Assembly: GCA_030609445.1 (NCBI GenBank)
Contig: JAUWCF010000070.1
Coordinates: 1 to 6,005 of the forward strand
DNA length: 6,005 nt
Direction of reading: 5' to 3'
From: Thermoplasmatota archaeon
GTDB lineage: Archaea > Thermoplasmatota > E2 > DHVEG-1
Shown: positions 1 to 4,993 of the stretch, piece after piece
Layout of the letters: the number at the start of each line of letters is the position of its first letter
How positions within the stretch are numbered: the stretch's first letter is position 1
Notes under the pieces: generated by a model
The model's database searches: none
Seen by the model: the letters and a program-made list of their open reading frames with translations, nothing else
Told to the model about the DNA's origin: nothing
Position numbers and translations under genes: made by a program

Positions 1-333
1 GAAATTATAAATCTTTTTATATATCTCAGAGGAGTATGGTTAATAGGAACAGCAATAATTTGGGTTTTATGTTGGCAATTTTTCTATGATATTATTGGTT
101 GGGATTGGCCGTATAGCTCTAATGAGACAGTGAATGCGAGTCACGAATGAGATTTTGAAGGTGACTATACAATAACGGTTATAGCTAAAGATACATCTCA
201 TGCTAGGAATGACTGGGCATATCTTGAAGTTACAATGCCAGTAAATCAACAACCAACATATCCATTGTTTCATTGGTTTTTAGAGCGCTTTCCCAATGCT
301 TTTCCAACAATTAGAACAATACTAGATTTGTGA
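1..333 (+). pseudogene. C-terminal remnant of a PKD-like surface protein, interrupted by TGA
   Basis: The frame starting at base 1 reads to a TGA at 331-333 with one internal TGA at 148-150. After that stop comes GDYTITVIAKD and then DWAYLEVTMP, the closing beta strands typical of PKD/Ig-like domains in archaeal surface proteins. Before it, GWDWPYSSNETVNASHE fits the preceding loop and strand, so the same frame is coding on both sides of the stop. In related domains a Trp usually follows the 'SH-' motif, so TGG to TGA is the simplest explanation. The last ~30 codons give a Pro/aromatic-rich tail containing FLERFPNAFP and ending ILDL. I recall similar tails at the ends of PKD-domain proteins from uncultured Thermoplasmatota, possibly for anchoring or sorting. 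Codons 1 to about 28 are hydrophobic and do not look like a PKD domain, so an upstream frameshift or deletion is likely. The gene also runs off the window. TGA ends other genes here, so recoding is unlikely. Confidence 0.6.
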
Positions 334-485
334 ACAGTATATAATTGAGAAAAGAAATTGTTATATTTGTAAAAGGATGATTAATAAACTTGATATAACA
401 CAAGATACATATCCATCAGCAAAGAAAGATATAATGAAATGTTCCAATAGGAAGAAAAGATAATCCTTAACAATTTAATGAACAT

Positions 486-496
486 TCTATATATGC
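486..496 (+). promoter_or_regulatory. TATA-like box upstream of the NAC gene
   Basis: TATATAT at 488-494 is centred about 34 bases before the NAC start codon. Archaeal transcription usually starts 25-27 bases downstream of the box centre, here near 517, giving a very short leader. GAAGGT at 511-516 could serve as a weak ribosome binding site if the transcript starts slightly earlier. The box is inferred from position and composition only. Confidence 0.45.
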
Positions 497-524
497 TTCG
501 CAAAATTGCAGAAGGTATAAGCCT

Positions 525-863
525 ATGATGCCTGGAAATATAAACCCAAGACAAATGAATCAAATGATGCGTAGACTTGGGATAAGCGTAAAAAATATTG
601 ATAATGTTGAAAAGATAATAATTCAAACAGACTCTAAAGAATATATTTTTAAAGATGCCGAAGTAACAGTTATGGATGCTAAGGGCCAGAAGACATATCA
701 AATTACAGGAAATCCTATAATCAGAGACAGAGCTGACGACACGTTAAAAGAAGACATCAAACTTGTGATGGATCAGACAGGCAAATCAGAAGAAGAAGCA
801 AAAAAAGCTCTAGAAGATTCGAATGGCGATATCGCTGAAGCAATTCTAAAACTCTCCCAGTAA
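525..863 (+). CDS. nac: Nascent polypeptide-associated complex protein (archaeal NAC)
   Basis: Archaeal NAC forms a homodimer that binds ribosomes near the exit tunnel and contacts emerging polypeptides. The 112-residue product has the family's usual length and order. A short basic N-terminus (NPRQMNQMMRRLGI, residues 7-20) resembles the ribosome-contacting segment. The NAC beta-barrel domain spans about 18-65 (IDNVEKIIIQT, then YIFKDAEVTVMDAKGQKTYQITG). A C-terminal UBA domain spans about 75-112 (DIKLVMDQTGKSEEEAKKAL, then the typical NGDIAEAILKL). The start could be the ATG at 525 or the adjacent ATG at 528; the product differs by one Met. It leads a three-gene run, with 16 bases before the DUF167 gene, and probably shares its transcript. 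Nothing in it looks damaged. Confidence 0.95.
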   Translation: MMPGNINPRQMNQMMRRLGISVKNIDNVEKIIIQTDSKEYIFKDAEVTVMDAKGQKTYQITGNPIIRDRADDTLKEDIKLVMDQTGKSEEEAKKALEDSNGDIAEAILKLSQ

Positions 864-879
864 GATATGAATTGATAGC

Positions 880-1200
880 ATGAGTTGCAACAATGCAATT
901 AGTATTTCAAAAGATGAAGTATTAATAAAAATACATGTAATTCCTAGTTCTTCTCAATCTCTTTTTCCTGCAGGATATAACAGTTGGCGTCAATGTATTG
1001 AAGTAAAAGTAAAAGCTGCGGCCAAGGAAAACAAAGCAAATAGTGAAGTTATTGAAAAAATTTCAAAGTATTTCAATATTTTACCAAAAAATGTCTATAT
1101 CGTGTCTGGGCAGGAGGGGCGAGAAAAAATCGTTTCCATTAAAAATATACAAAAAAGAGATGTTTGCAGAAAAATTGAGGAATCATTAAATGGATTATGA
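880..1200 (+). CDS. DUF167/UPF0235 (YggU-like) family protein
   Basis: A 106-residue product matching the small YggU/DUF167 family, conserved in bacteria, archaea and eukaryotes without a settled function. Visible family features are an N-terminal strand with VLIKIHVIPSSSQ (14-26), a central segment ECVKVKA-like region at 40-47 followed by KANSEVIEKISKYF (52-65), and a late strand-turn with VSGQEGREKIVSI (75-87) corresponding to the family's 'SG..sr.K.v.i' motif. The usual 'P..GKAN' turn reads AAKENKAN here, so the conserved Pro and Gly are lost while KAN is kept, a mild divergence. There is no strong Shine-Dalgarno before the ATG, which lies 16 bases after the NAC stop, suggesting cotranscription. 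The 3' end overlaps the Toprim gene by 11 bases. Family assignment is firm; function is unknown. Confidence 0.88.
   Translation: MSCNNAISISKDEVLIKIHVIPSSSQSLFPAGYNSWRQCIEVKVKAAAKENKANSEVIEKISKYFNILPKNVYIVSGQEGREKIVSIKNIQKRDVCRKIEESLNGL
1177..1180 (+). promoter_or_regulatory. Shine-Dalgarno GAGG for the Toprim gene
   Basis: GAGG lies inside the end of the DUF167 gene, nine bases before the ATG at 1190. It is the clearest ribosome binding site in this operon and supports the overlapping start. Confidence 0.55.
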
Positions 1201-1576
1201 AAAATCTCTGGAAGATTTAGAAGAAGCACTCTTTGGTCTTAGAGAAGAAAATAAAACAGTACCAATCATTGTTGAAGGAGATAAAGATATTGAGGCGTTA
1301 CGAAAACTGGACATAACCGGTGAAATAATTCGTTTCAATGTAGGGTTGTCCATTCCAGATTTTTGCGATATGATTTCTCAGAAATACAAAAATATTATTC
1401 TTCTGACGGATTGGGATAGAAAAGGGGGATATCTCTGTTCAACAATTAAGAAGAATCTAGAAAGTCGTGTAGGATGCAATACAAGATATCGGGAGATTTT
1501 TGCAAAAAGATCAATGATTCGTACACTTGAAGGACTGCCGTCTTGGCTTGAAACACTACGAAAAAAAATCAGATAA
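1190..1576 (+). CDS. Small archaeal Toprim-domain protein (COG1658-like)
   Basis: Toprim domains bind metal and act on nucleic-acid phosphodiesters in primases, topoisomerases and RNase M5-type nucleases. This 128-residue protein is little more than that domain. It has an N-terminal helix (1-22), the first Toprim motif PIIVEGDKDIEALRKL (25-40) with the conserved Glu29, and the second motif ILLTDWDRKG (70-79) with Asp74 and Asp76 as likely metal ligands. A tail follows with IRTLEGLPSWLETL, which in small archaeal homologues carries the 'VEGL' ending. No zinc finger or helicase-type partner domain is present. It overlaps the upstream gene by 11 bases and has a good GAGG site, so translational coupling is likely. 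The catalytic residues look intact. Whether it cleaves RNA (like RNase M5), acts on DNA, or does something else cannot be told from sequence. Confidence 0.9.
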   Translation: MDYEKSLEDLEEALFGLREENKTVPIIVEGDKDIEALRKLDITGEIIRFNVGLSIPDFCDMISQKYKNIILLTDWDRKGGYLCSTIKKNLESRVGCNTRYREIFAKRSMIRTLEGLPSWLETLRKKIR

Positions 1577-1610
1577 GATCGGAAAATATACTTCCAACTC
1601 TCCCAGACGA

Positions 1611-1620
1611 AAGTATATAA
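1611..1620 (+). promoter_or_regulatory. TATA-like box at the edge of the mini-element, perhaps the ancestral nre promoter
   Basis: AGTATATAA lies directly before the RE edge of the IS-derived element. With the element in place, transcription starting 25-27 bases downstream would begin inside it and give a leader of about 200 bases for nre. If the element is removed on paper, this box falls roughly 20-25 bases before the nre ATG, close to normal archaeal leaderless spacing. Both points are inferences from position. Confidence 0.35.
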
Positions 1621-1760
1621 CGTGACATCCTCCCACGAATAAATTTATGGGCTTCCTCGTTCAACCACCACAGCCATTCCAAGGAGTTATCCTGTGAAAG
1701 GGTCTTACATGATGTCCTGAGGCGTAAATTCGGGTCTGCCCGACCCTATGGTAAAGAGGT
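1621..1760 (-). ncRNA. Candidate omega-RNA (TnpB guide RNA) without its nuclease gene
   Basis: TnpB guide RNAs are known to come from the 3' part of tnpB plus the right end of the element, with the guide read from flanking DNA. Exactly these parts remain here. Hairpins visible in the segment are GGGTC/GACCC with a five-base loop (1732-1746), AGGA/TCCT with a four-base loop (1682-1693), and the right-end hairpin (1632-1651). A guide would be the - strand sequence running downward from about 1620, starting TTATATACTTTCG. Transcription is not shown, and both the 5' end and the call itself are inferences. Confidence 0.35.
1632..1651. repeat. Imperfect palindrome at the element right end
   Basis: CCCA at 1632-1635 pairs with TGGG at 1648-1651; the interior contains the self-complementary ATAAATTTAT. 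In IS200/IS605 elements the subterminal hairpin is the structure recognised by the Y1 transposase TnpA. Confidence 0.6.
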
Positions 1761-1791
1761 ATGTAATTGAAAGAGTTAAAGATTGCGATTC
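1645..1791 (-). pseudogene. tnpB: tnpB 3' remnant (last ~48 codons)
   Basis: The - strand frame from 1791 down to the TAA at 1647-1645 reads through TIGSGRPEFTPQ and ends VVVERGSP. The C-terminal tails of many archaeal TnpB/IS1341-type proteins run 'P-E-x-T-P-V/Q ... V-E-A-G-S-P', and the right-end sequence GAACGAGGAAGCCC falls in the same codon register. Two in-frame TAA codons (1707-1705 and 1689-1687) break it, and no RuvC or zinc-finger region is present, so no protein is expected. The stops would not matter for a guide RNA from the same bases. The match is from memory of TnpB tails and is short, so confidence is moderate. Confidence 0.5.
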
Positions 1792-1793
1792 AT

Positions 1794-1814
1794 CCCACAT
1801 CTAAAGATAGTGGG
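1794..1814. repeat. Palindrome at the element left end
   Basis: CCCACATCT (1794-1802) and AGATAGTGGG (1805-1814) form a nine-base-pair stem with one bulged A and a two-base centre (the real loop must be larger). It is flanked by the characteristic GATTCAT and TATTCTC on the + strand. Likely TnpA recognition hairpin of the left end. Confidence 0.65.
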
Positions 1815-1828
1815 TATTCTCACAAAAA

Positions 1829-1833
1829 GAGGT
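1829..1833 (+). promoter_or_regulatory. Shine-Dalgarno GAGGT before nre
   Basis: GAGGT sits ten bases before the ATG at 1844 and supports that start on a leadered transcript. The next bases, TTATAAAAAT (1833-1842), also resemble a TATA box. If used as one, the transcript would start near 1863 and force a later start, such as the in-frame ATG at 1877. Confidence 0.45.
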
Positions 1834-1843
1834 TATAAAAATT

Positions 1844-3136
1844 ATGACGGGGGAAATAGTGAAAGATATTCTAAAGATGGGGCAAAAAAAGCTTTTACCC
1901 GCAGAAAAAAAGACATCTACTAGTATGTGTGCTTTATGTAGGGGTACCAAGTTTTTATGTGGGAAATCAAGGTGTCCAGTTGTTGTAAGATATCATTCAA
2001 AAGTTAAGACAAAACCTTTAGTGGGTTCATTACAACTTGGAGGTTCTTCACCTCCTAGTGTTTTTATCGGAAGAATTGGTTATCCTAAGGTTTCAATTGG
2101 CCCTATGATTCCTCCAGTTATGGGAGATACTTCTATAATTGATACGCCTGAAATGTGGCTAAATAAAAGTATTGACGATATTGTTGATTTTCGTTCTCAA
2201 CTTGTACGTGGTAAATTTACTGTTGATATTTCAGATGTCGAAAATCCAAATAAGGTTGTTGAGTTTACTCGGGAGCTTGCCCTGTCTAAAAACTCTGTTT
2301 TTGCAGATGCGTTATTTGAAAAAAAACCATATGGAAGGGTTGCTTTTTACGATGAGATACAACCTCATGGTCCTTCTGCCCCTTTAAAAAAGCTTGATAT
2401 TACTAACCCAAAATATGAACAGCATATCGAAAAAGCATACTATGACACTGATCTTAAATCAAAAGATGCTATATTAAATATTTACAAGGACGGTGTCAGG
2501 ATTTCTAAGATTCAACGTGCATTTAGTGTTGGAGCTTTTGGCGTGAATAAATATAGGCGTTTTGTTCCTACGCGTTGGAGTATTACCGCTGTTGATTCAA
2601 CTATTGGAAAGGAACTTATGAAAAACACAAAAACATATCCATACATCAATGAGTTTAGGATATATTTTTTGAATCAGTTTGACAACCGTTGGATAATACT
2701 TATGACTCCTTCGGAATGGCAGTATGAACTTATTGAAGCTTGGTATCCAAATACAACATGGAACCCTTACGGTCGAGATATTTCAATTTTTAATAGTTAT
2801 GAATTCTATGAAGGTAGAACGACATATGCTGAGATTGGAGGATGTTACTATGCAGCTAGACTTGCCGTCAATGAACTTTTGAATAAAGAAAGACGACAGG
2901 CAGGTGTAGTGATTATGAGAGAGGCGCATCCAGGATATATTATGCCTATTGGAGTATGGAACGTTCGTGAGAGTGTAAGAAGTGCATTAAAAGGAGAGTA
3001 TCAAAAGTATGACACATTATCTGAAGCCCTCATGCATGTTTCTGAGATTATGGACATACCGCTTCAACGTTGGATTAGAAATAGTGCTGTTCTTAAAAAT
3101 CAGCTGTATCAAAAAAGACTAGAAGATTTTCTGTGA
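1844..3136 (+). CDS. nre: Nre-family archaeal DNA repair protein with PCNA-interacting motif
   Basis: Nre proteins are archaeal repair factors; in Haloferax one acts with UvrABC on mitomycin C damage and needs its PCNA-binding tail. The 430-residue product shows the family's marks. A four-cysteine zinc-binding motif lies near the N-terminus, Cys29-X2-Cys32-X6-Cys39-X4-Cys44 (CALCRGTKFLCGKSRCP). It is followed by a large conserved body including SPPSVFIGRIGYPKVSIGP (about 69-87), DAILNIYKDGVRISKIQRAF (209-228) and WNPYGRDISIFNSYEFYEGR (307-326). The last eight residues, QKRLEDFL (423-430), fit the PIP box Q-x-x-h-x-x-F-(aromatic/hydrophobic) for the sliding clamp. The ATG at 1844 has a GAGGT site, but 27 residues before the zinc motif is rather long. 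In-frame ATGs at 1877 and 1925 are alternatives. The 3' end overlaps the radical SAM gene. Length and motifs suggest an intact protein. Confidence 0.92.
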   Translation: MTGEIVKDILKMGQKKLLPAEKKTSTSMCALCRGTKFLCGKSRCPVVVRYHSKVKTKPLVGSLQLGGSSPPSVFIGRIGYPKVSIGPMIPPVMGDTSIIDTPEMWLNKSIDDIVDFRSQLVRGKFTVDISDVENPNKVVEFTRELALSKNSVFADALFEKKPYGRVAFYDEIQPHGPSAPLKKLDITNPKYEQHIEKAYYDTDLKSKDAILNIYKDGVRISKIQRAFSVGAFGVNKYRRFVPTRWSITAVDSTIGKELMKNTKTYPYINEFRIYFLNQFDNRWIILMTPSEWQYELIEAWYPNTTWNPYGRDISIFNSYEFYEGRTTYAEIGGCYYAARLAVNELLNKERRQAGVVIMREAHPGYIMPIGVWNVRESVRSALKGEYQKYDTLSEALMHVSEIMDIPLQRWIRNSAVLKNQLYQKRLEDFL

Positions 3137-3939
3137 TGGATATGAAGATTAGAGAAGTTATGTGTAAAACAGCATTGTCACCGTCCAGACTTCCAGGTCT
3201 TACCTATTCACTTAATCCCTACAGAGGATGTCAACATAATTGTGCGTATTGTTATGTTCCAAATGTTTTAAGAATCAGTCGAGAACTGTGGGGAAACTTT
3301 GTTGATGTCAAAACAAATATTCCTCTTGTTCTTTCAAAGGAACTGAAAAAGAAAAAACCTGGTGTTGTTGGTATATCGACAGTGACAGATCCCTATCAGC
3401 CTGTTGAAAAAAAGTATCAACTAACCCGGTATTGTTTAGAACAGCTTTTAAAACATGATTTTCCAGTGAGCGTTCAGACGAAATCATCACTTGTTGTACG
3501 GGATCTTGATGTATTATCCAAGTTTTCTGATGCTGAGGTGATATTTAGTATTGCCACAGTTAATGATACTGAACAACACGTACATGAACCATACTCATCT
3601 TCAATTGACAAAAGACTTTATTCCTTACAGGAATGTTCGAAAGCTGGGATAAAAACCAGTGTTTTTTTCGGCCCGATTTATCCTACAATTTCAATTGACG
3701 ACATACCTAGTATAATTGATACGTTTATTGAATCTGGCGTATCAAAAATCTGGATTGATTCATTGAATCTAAAGTCAGGTATCTGGGAAAATGTTAAACA
3801 AAACATTTTGGATAATGAAGAAATGTATACGGTTTTTTCAAAAAATGTGTTTGAAGATAAAGAGTATTACAAGAATATTAGGAAGGAAATCTTCAAAACT
3901 GGTGAAGAAAGAAGCATAAAAATTGTTGATGCTTTTTGA
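3136..3939 (+). CDS. Radical SAM protein, spore photoproduct lyase-like (SplB/COG1533) family
   Basis: Radical SAM enzymes use a [4Fe-4S] cluster to cleave S-adenosylmethionine and start radical chemistry. Here the cluster motif is CQHNCAYC (Cys32, Cys36 and Cys39 counted from the ATG at 3136), within LNPYRGCQHNCAYCYVPN, the signature of COG1533, named for spore photoproduct lyase. The N-terminal CKTALSPSRLPGLTYSLNPY is also typical of the group. Further barrel segments are visible at GISTVTDPYQPVEKKYQLTR, VSVQTKSSLVVRDLDVL and SVFFGPIYPTIS. At 267 residues it has the size of the short archaeal/actinobacterial members, not of true lyases. It starts at ATG 3136, sharing a base with the nre stop, or at GTG 3133 with a four-base overlap. 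Translation is therefore probably coupled to nre, pointing to a role in DNA repair, although the substrate of this subfamily is unknown to me. Confidence 0.9.
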   Translation: MDMKIREVMCKTALSPSRLPGLTYSLNPYRGCQHNCAYCYVPNVLRISRELWGNFVDVKTNIPLVLSKELKKKKPGVVGISTVTDPYQPVEKKYQLTRYCLEQLLKHDFPVSVQTKSSLVVRDLDVLSKFSDAEVIFSIATVNDTEQHVHEPYSSSIDKRLYSLQECSKAGIKTSVFFGPIYPTISIDDIPSIIDTFIESGVSKIWIDSLNLKSGIWENVKQNILDNEEMYTVFSKNVFEDKEYYKNIRKEIFKTGEERSIKIVDAF

Positions 3940-3948
3940 AAAACAGAA

Positions 3949-3960
3949 GATTATTTAAGA
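3949..3960 (+). promoter_or_regulatory. TATA-like box upstream of GGGP synthase
   Basis: A purine-rich stretch CAGAAGA precedes TTATTTAA (3951-3958), resembling an archaeal BRE plus TATA element. Transcription would begin near 3981, giving a leader of about 35 bases. A second A/T-rich stretch at 3965-3980 could serve instead. Weak evidence, but the 77-base gap suggests a separate promoter. Confidence 0.3.
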
Positions 3961-4016
3961 TACAAATTATTTTAACATATAGGTAGAAAACTAAAAGATT
4001 AGACAAATGGGAAGAT

Positions 4017-4751
4017 ATGATGAATATTATCGAAGAGCTACTTCAAAAATACAAAAAACTTCATTTTTCATTGATAGATCCAGATAAACAAACCCCTGAA
4101 GAGGCAGGAAAGAGAGCAGAACTATGTGCAAAATATGGAACAAACGCAATTATGATAGGGGGTACAACAGTAAAAGATAGGAAAATCGTATATGACACAA
4201 TTAAATCAATTAAAGAGCATGTTAAAGTACCTACAATTTTATTTCCAAACTCTGCTGATGCTGTCTCAGAAAACGCAGATTATATATTTTTTATGAAATT
4301 GTTAAATTCCAAAGAGGATAAATATCAGATAAGTGAGCAAGTCAGAGGAGCACCTCTTGTAAAAAAATGGAAAATAACACCTATACCAATGGGATATATC
4401 GTGATAAGTACTAGTAAAAAACCCACCACAATTGAAAAAAACGTAAAATTACACAGGATACAAATAGATGATATCAAAAAAGCAGTTGAGTATTCAATAT
4501 ACGCTGAGATGACAGGGATGAACTGCATCTATCTTGAAGCGGGTTCTGATGCAGAACAACCTATTCCAAATGAAATGTTAAAAGCGATAAGAAGTGAGAT
4601 TAAAATACCGATTATCGTAGGTGGTGGGATAAAAAATGCACGTACGGCAAAAGAAAAAGTAGATGCTGGTGCAGATATCATCGTCAATGGAACCGCAACG
4701 GAAGAAAACATTAGAGTTATTGAAGATATAATACGAACAATTCAGTCATAA
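4017..4751 (+). CDS. Geranylgeranylglyceryl phosphate synthase
   Basis: This enzyme joins geranylgeranyl diphosphate to sn-glycerol-1-phosphate, making the first ether bond of archaeal membrane lipids. The 244-residue product is a full-length TIM-barrel member of the PcrB/GGGP synthase family. Visible motifs in order are HFSLIDPDK (16-24) with the metal-binding Asp, AIMIGGTT (44-51), TILFPNSADAV (73-83), CIYLEAGSDAEQPIP (170-184), IIVGGGIKNARTAKE (199-213) and GADIIVNGTATEEN (218-231). The YLEAGS, VGGGI and NGT segments form the glycerol-phosphate pocket in known structures. Its length and the insert around 92-112 suggest the larger group II enzymes. Two adjacent ATGs (4017 and 4020) could start it, with a weak purine-rich GGGAAG upstream. 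It is an essential archaeal gene and supports the archaeal origin of the window. Confidence 0.96.
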   Translation: MMNIIEELLQKYKKLHFSLIDPDKQTPEEAGKRAELCAKYGTNAIMIGGTTVKDRKIVYDTIKSIKEHVKVPTILFPNSADAVSENADYIFFMKLLNSKEDKYQISEQVRGAPLVKKWKITPIPMGYIVISTSKKPTTIEKNVKLHRIQIDDIKKAVEYSIYAEMTGMNCIYLEAGSDAEQPIPNEMLKAIRSEIKIPIIVGGGIKNARTAKEKVDAGADIIVNGTATEENIRVIEDIIRTIQS

Positions 4752-4761
4752 AAATCCGTAT

Positions 4762-4778
4762 GTGTTTTCCTTTGTTTT
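4762..4778 (+). terminator. T-rich tract after GGGP synthase
   Basis: GTTTTCCTTTGTTTT begins about ten bases after the stop codon. Archaeal polymerase commonly stops at T-rich tracts without a hairpin, so this is a plausible terminator. The rest of the 242-base gap up to 4993 holds the palindrome and A/T-rich promoter-like stretches described separately, and no convincing gene. Confidence 0.3.
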
Positions 4779-4889
4779 GATCAGTAGTGAAATCAACAAA
4801 ATATACACCGGTTATTTCTGCATTTAGCATTTTATTTGGTGCATTATGAAACAGAGAAAAAAGTTAGTTATCAGCCCTCATTTTGAAGC

Positions 4890-4906
4890 TACTGGCGCCG
4901 CCAGTA
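4890..4906. repeat. Perfect 17-base palindrome upstream of the S3Ae gene
   Basis: TACTGGCG and CGCCAGTA are perfect inverted repeats around one central C. This GC-rich island sits in an otherwise A/T-rich gap and is followed at once by TATTTTAAG, which could be a TATA box or a weak U-tract. It could be an operator overlapping the BRE region, or an RNA hairpin (ACTGGC-GCC-GCCAGT). It lies about 88 bases before the S3Ae start. Confidence 0.55.
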
Positions 4907-4959
4907 TATTTTAAGTATAAGAACTCCATTACCAAAAAAAATCTATTAGTATAACAATT

Positions 4960-4971
4960 AGTAATATAATA
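4960..4971 (+). promoter_or_regulatory. TATA-like box upstream of the S3Ae gene
   Basis: TAATATAATA is centred about 28 bases before the ATG at 4994, the spacing expected for a leaderless archaeal transcript. Alternatively the box is TATATTTTAA at 4905-4914, giving a leader of about 60 bases in which GTGAT (4985-4989) could act as a partial ribosome binding site. Sequence alone does not choose between them. Confidence 0.35.
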
Positions 4972-4993
4972 GAAAAAGATTAAGTGATATAAT

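Larger units (their letters stand above)
1621..1825 (-). mobile_element. IS200/IS605-type mini-element (tnpB deletion derivative)
   Basis: Read on the - strand, it starts with GAGAATACCCAC and a hairpin ending GTGGGATGAATCGC, the typical left end of IS605/IS1341-type elements. It finishes with GAACGAGGAAGCCC, an A/T-rich loop, then GGGAGGATGTCA, the typical right end. The left-end hairpin (1794-1814) pairs CCCAC+ATCT with AGAT+GTGGG around one bulged base. The right-end hairpin (1632-1651) pairs CCCA with TGGG. Only about 205 bases separate the ends, too few for tnpA or a full tnpB, so it is a non-autonomous derivative that would need a Y1 transposase in trans. Exact borders are uncertain by several bases, because this family makes no target duplication and has no terminal inverted repeats. 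It lies between the Toprim gene and nre, opposite to both. Confidence 0.75.

Noticed and set aside
148..150. TGA read as Trp (code change)
   Set aside because: TGA is the stop of at least three intact genes in the window, and one in-frame TGA in an already degraded gene end is better explained by mutation.
377..463. 28-codon frame MINKLDITQDTYPSAKK... following AAAAGG
   Set aside because: It has a plausible ribosome binding site, and its LDIxxDxxP start faintly recalls TusA-type sulfur carriers. The active-site Cys position is Tyr and the rest does not match; it is too short to support as a gene or a remnant.
849..1605. AACTCTCCCAG occurs both at the end of the NAC gene and near 1595
   Set aside because: An 11-base direct repeat is expected by chance in 6 kb, and one copy is part of a conserved coding region.
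1577..1843. tRNA, riboswitch or CRISPR in the gap before nre
   Set aside because: The hairpins match the ends and 3' part of an IS605-type element; there is no cloverleaf and no regularly spaced repeat.
4717..4830. - strand frame of 37 codons starting MLNAEITGVYFVDF
   Set aside because: It looks protein-like but overlaps the end of GGGP synthase, has no clear start signals, and resembles nothing I recognise. Probably chance or a very old remnant.
4846..4914. 22-codon frame MKQRKKLVISPHF... containing the palindrome
   Set aside because: GGTG lies only a few bases before the ATG, and the frame is too short to separate from chance. A leader peptide is possible but unsupported.
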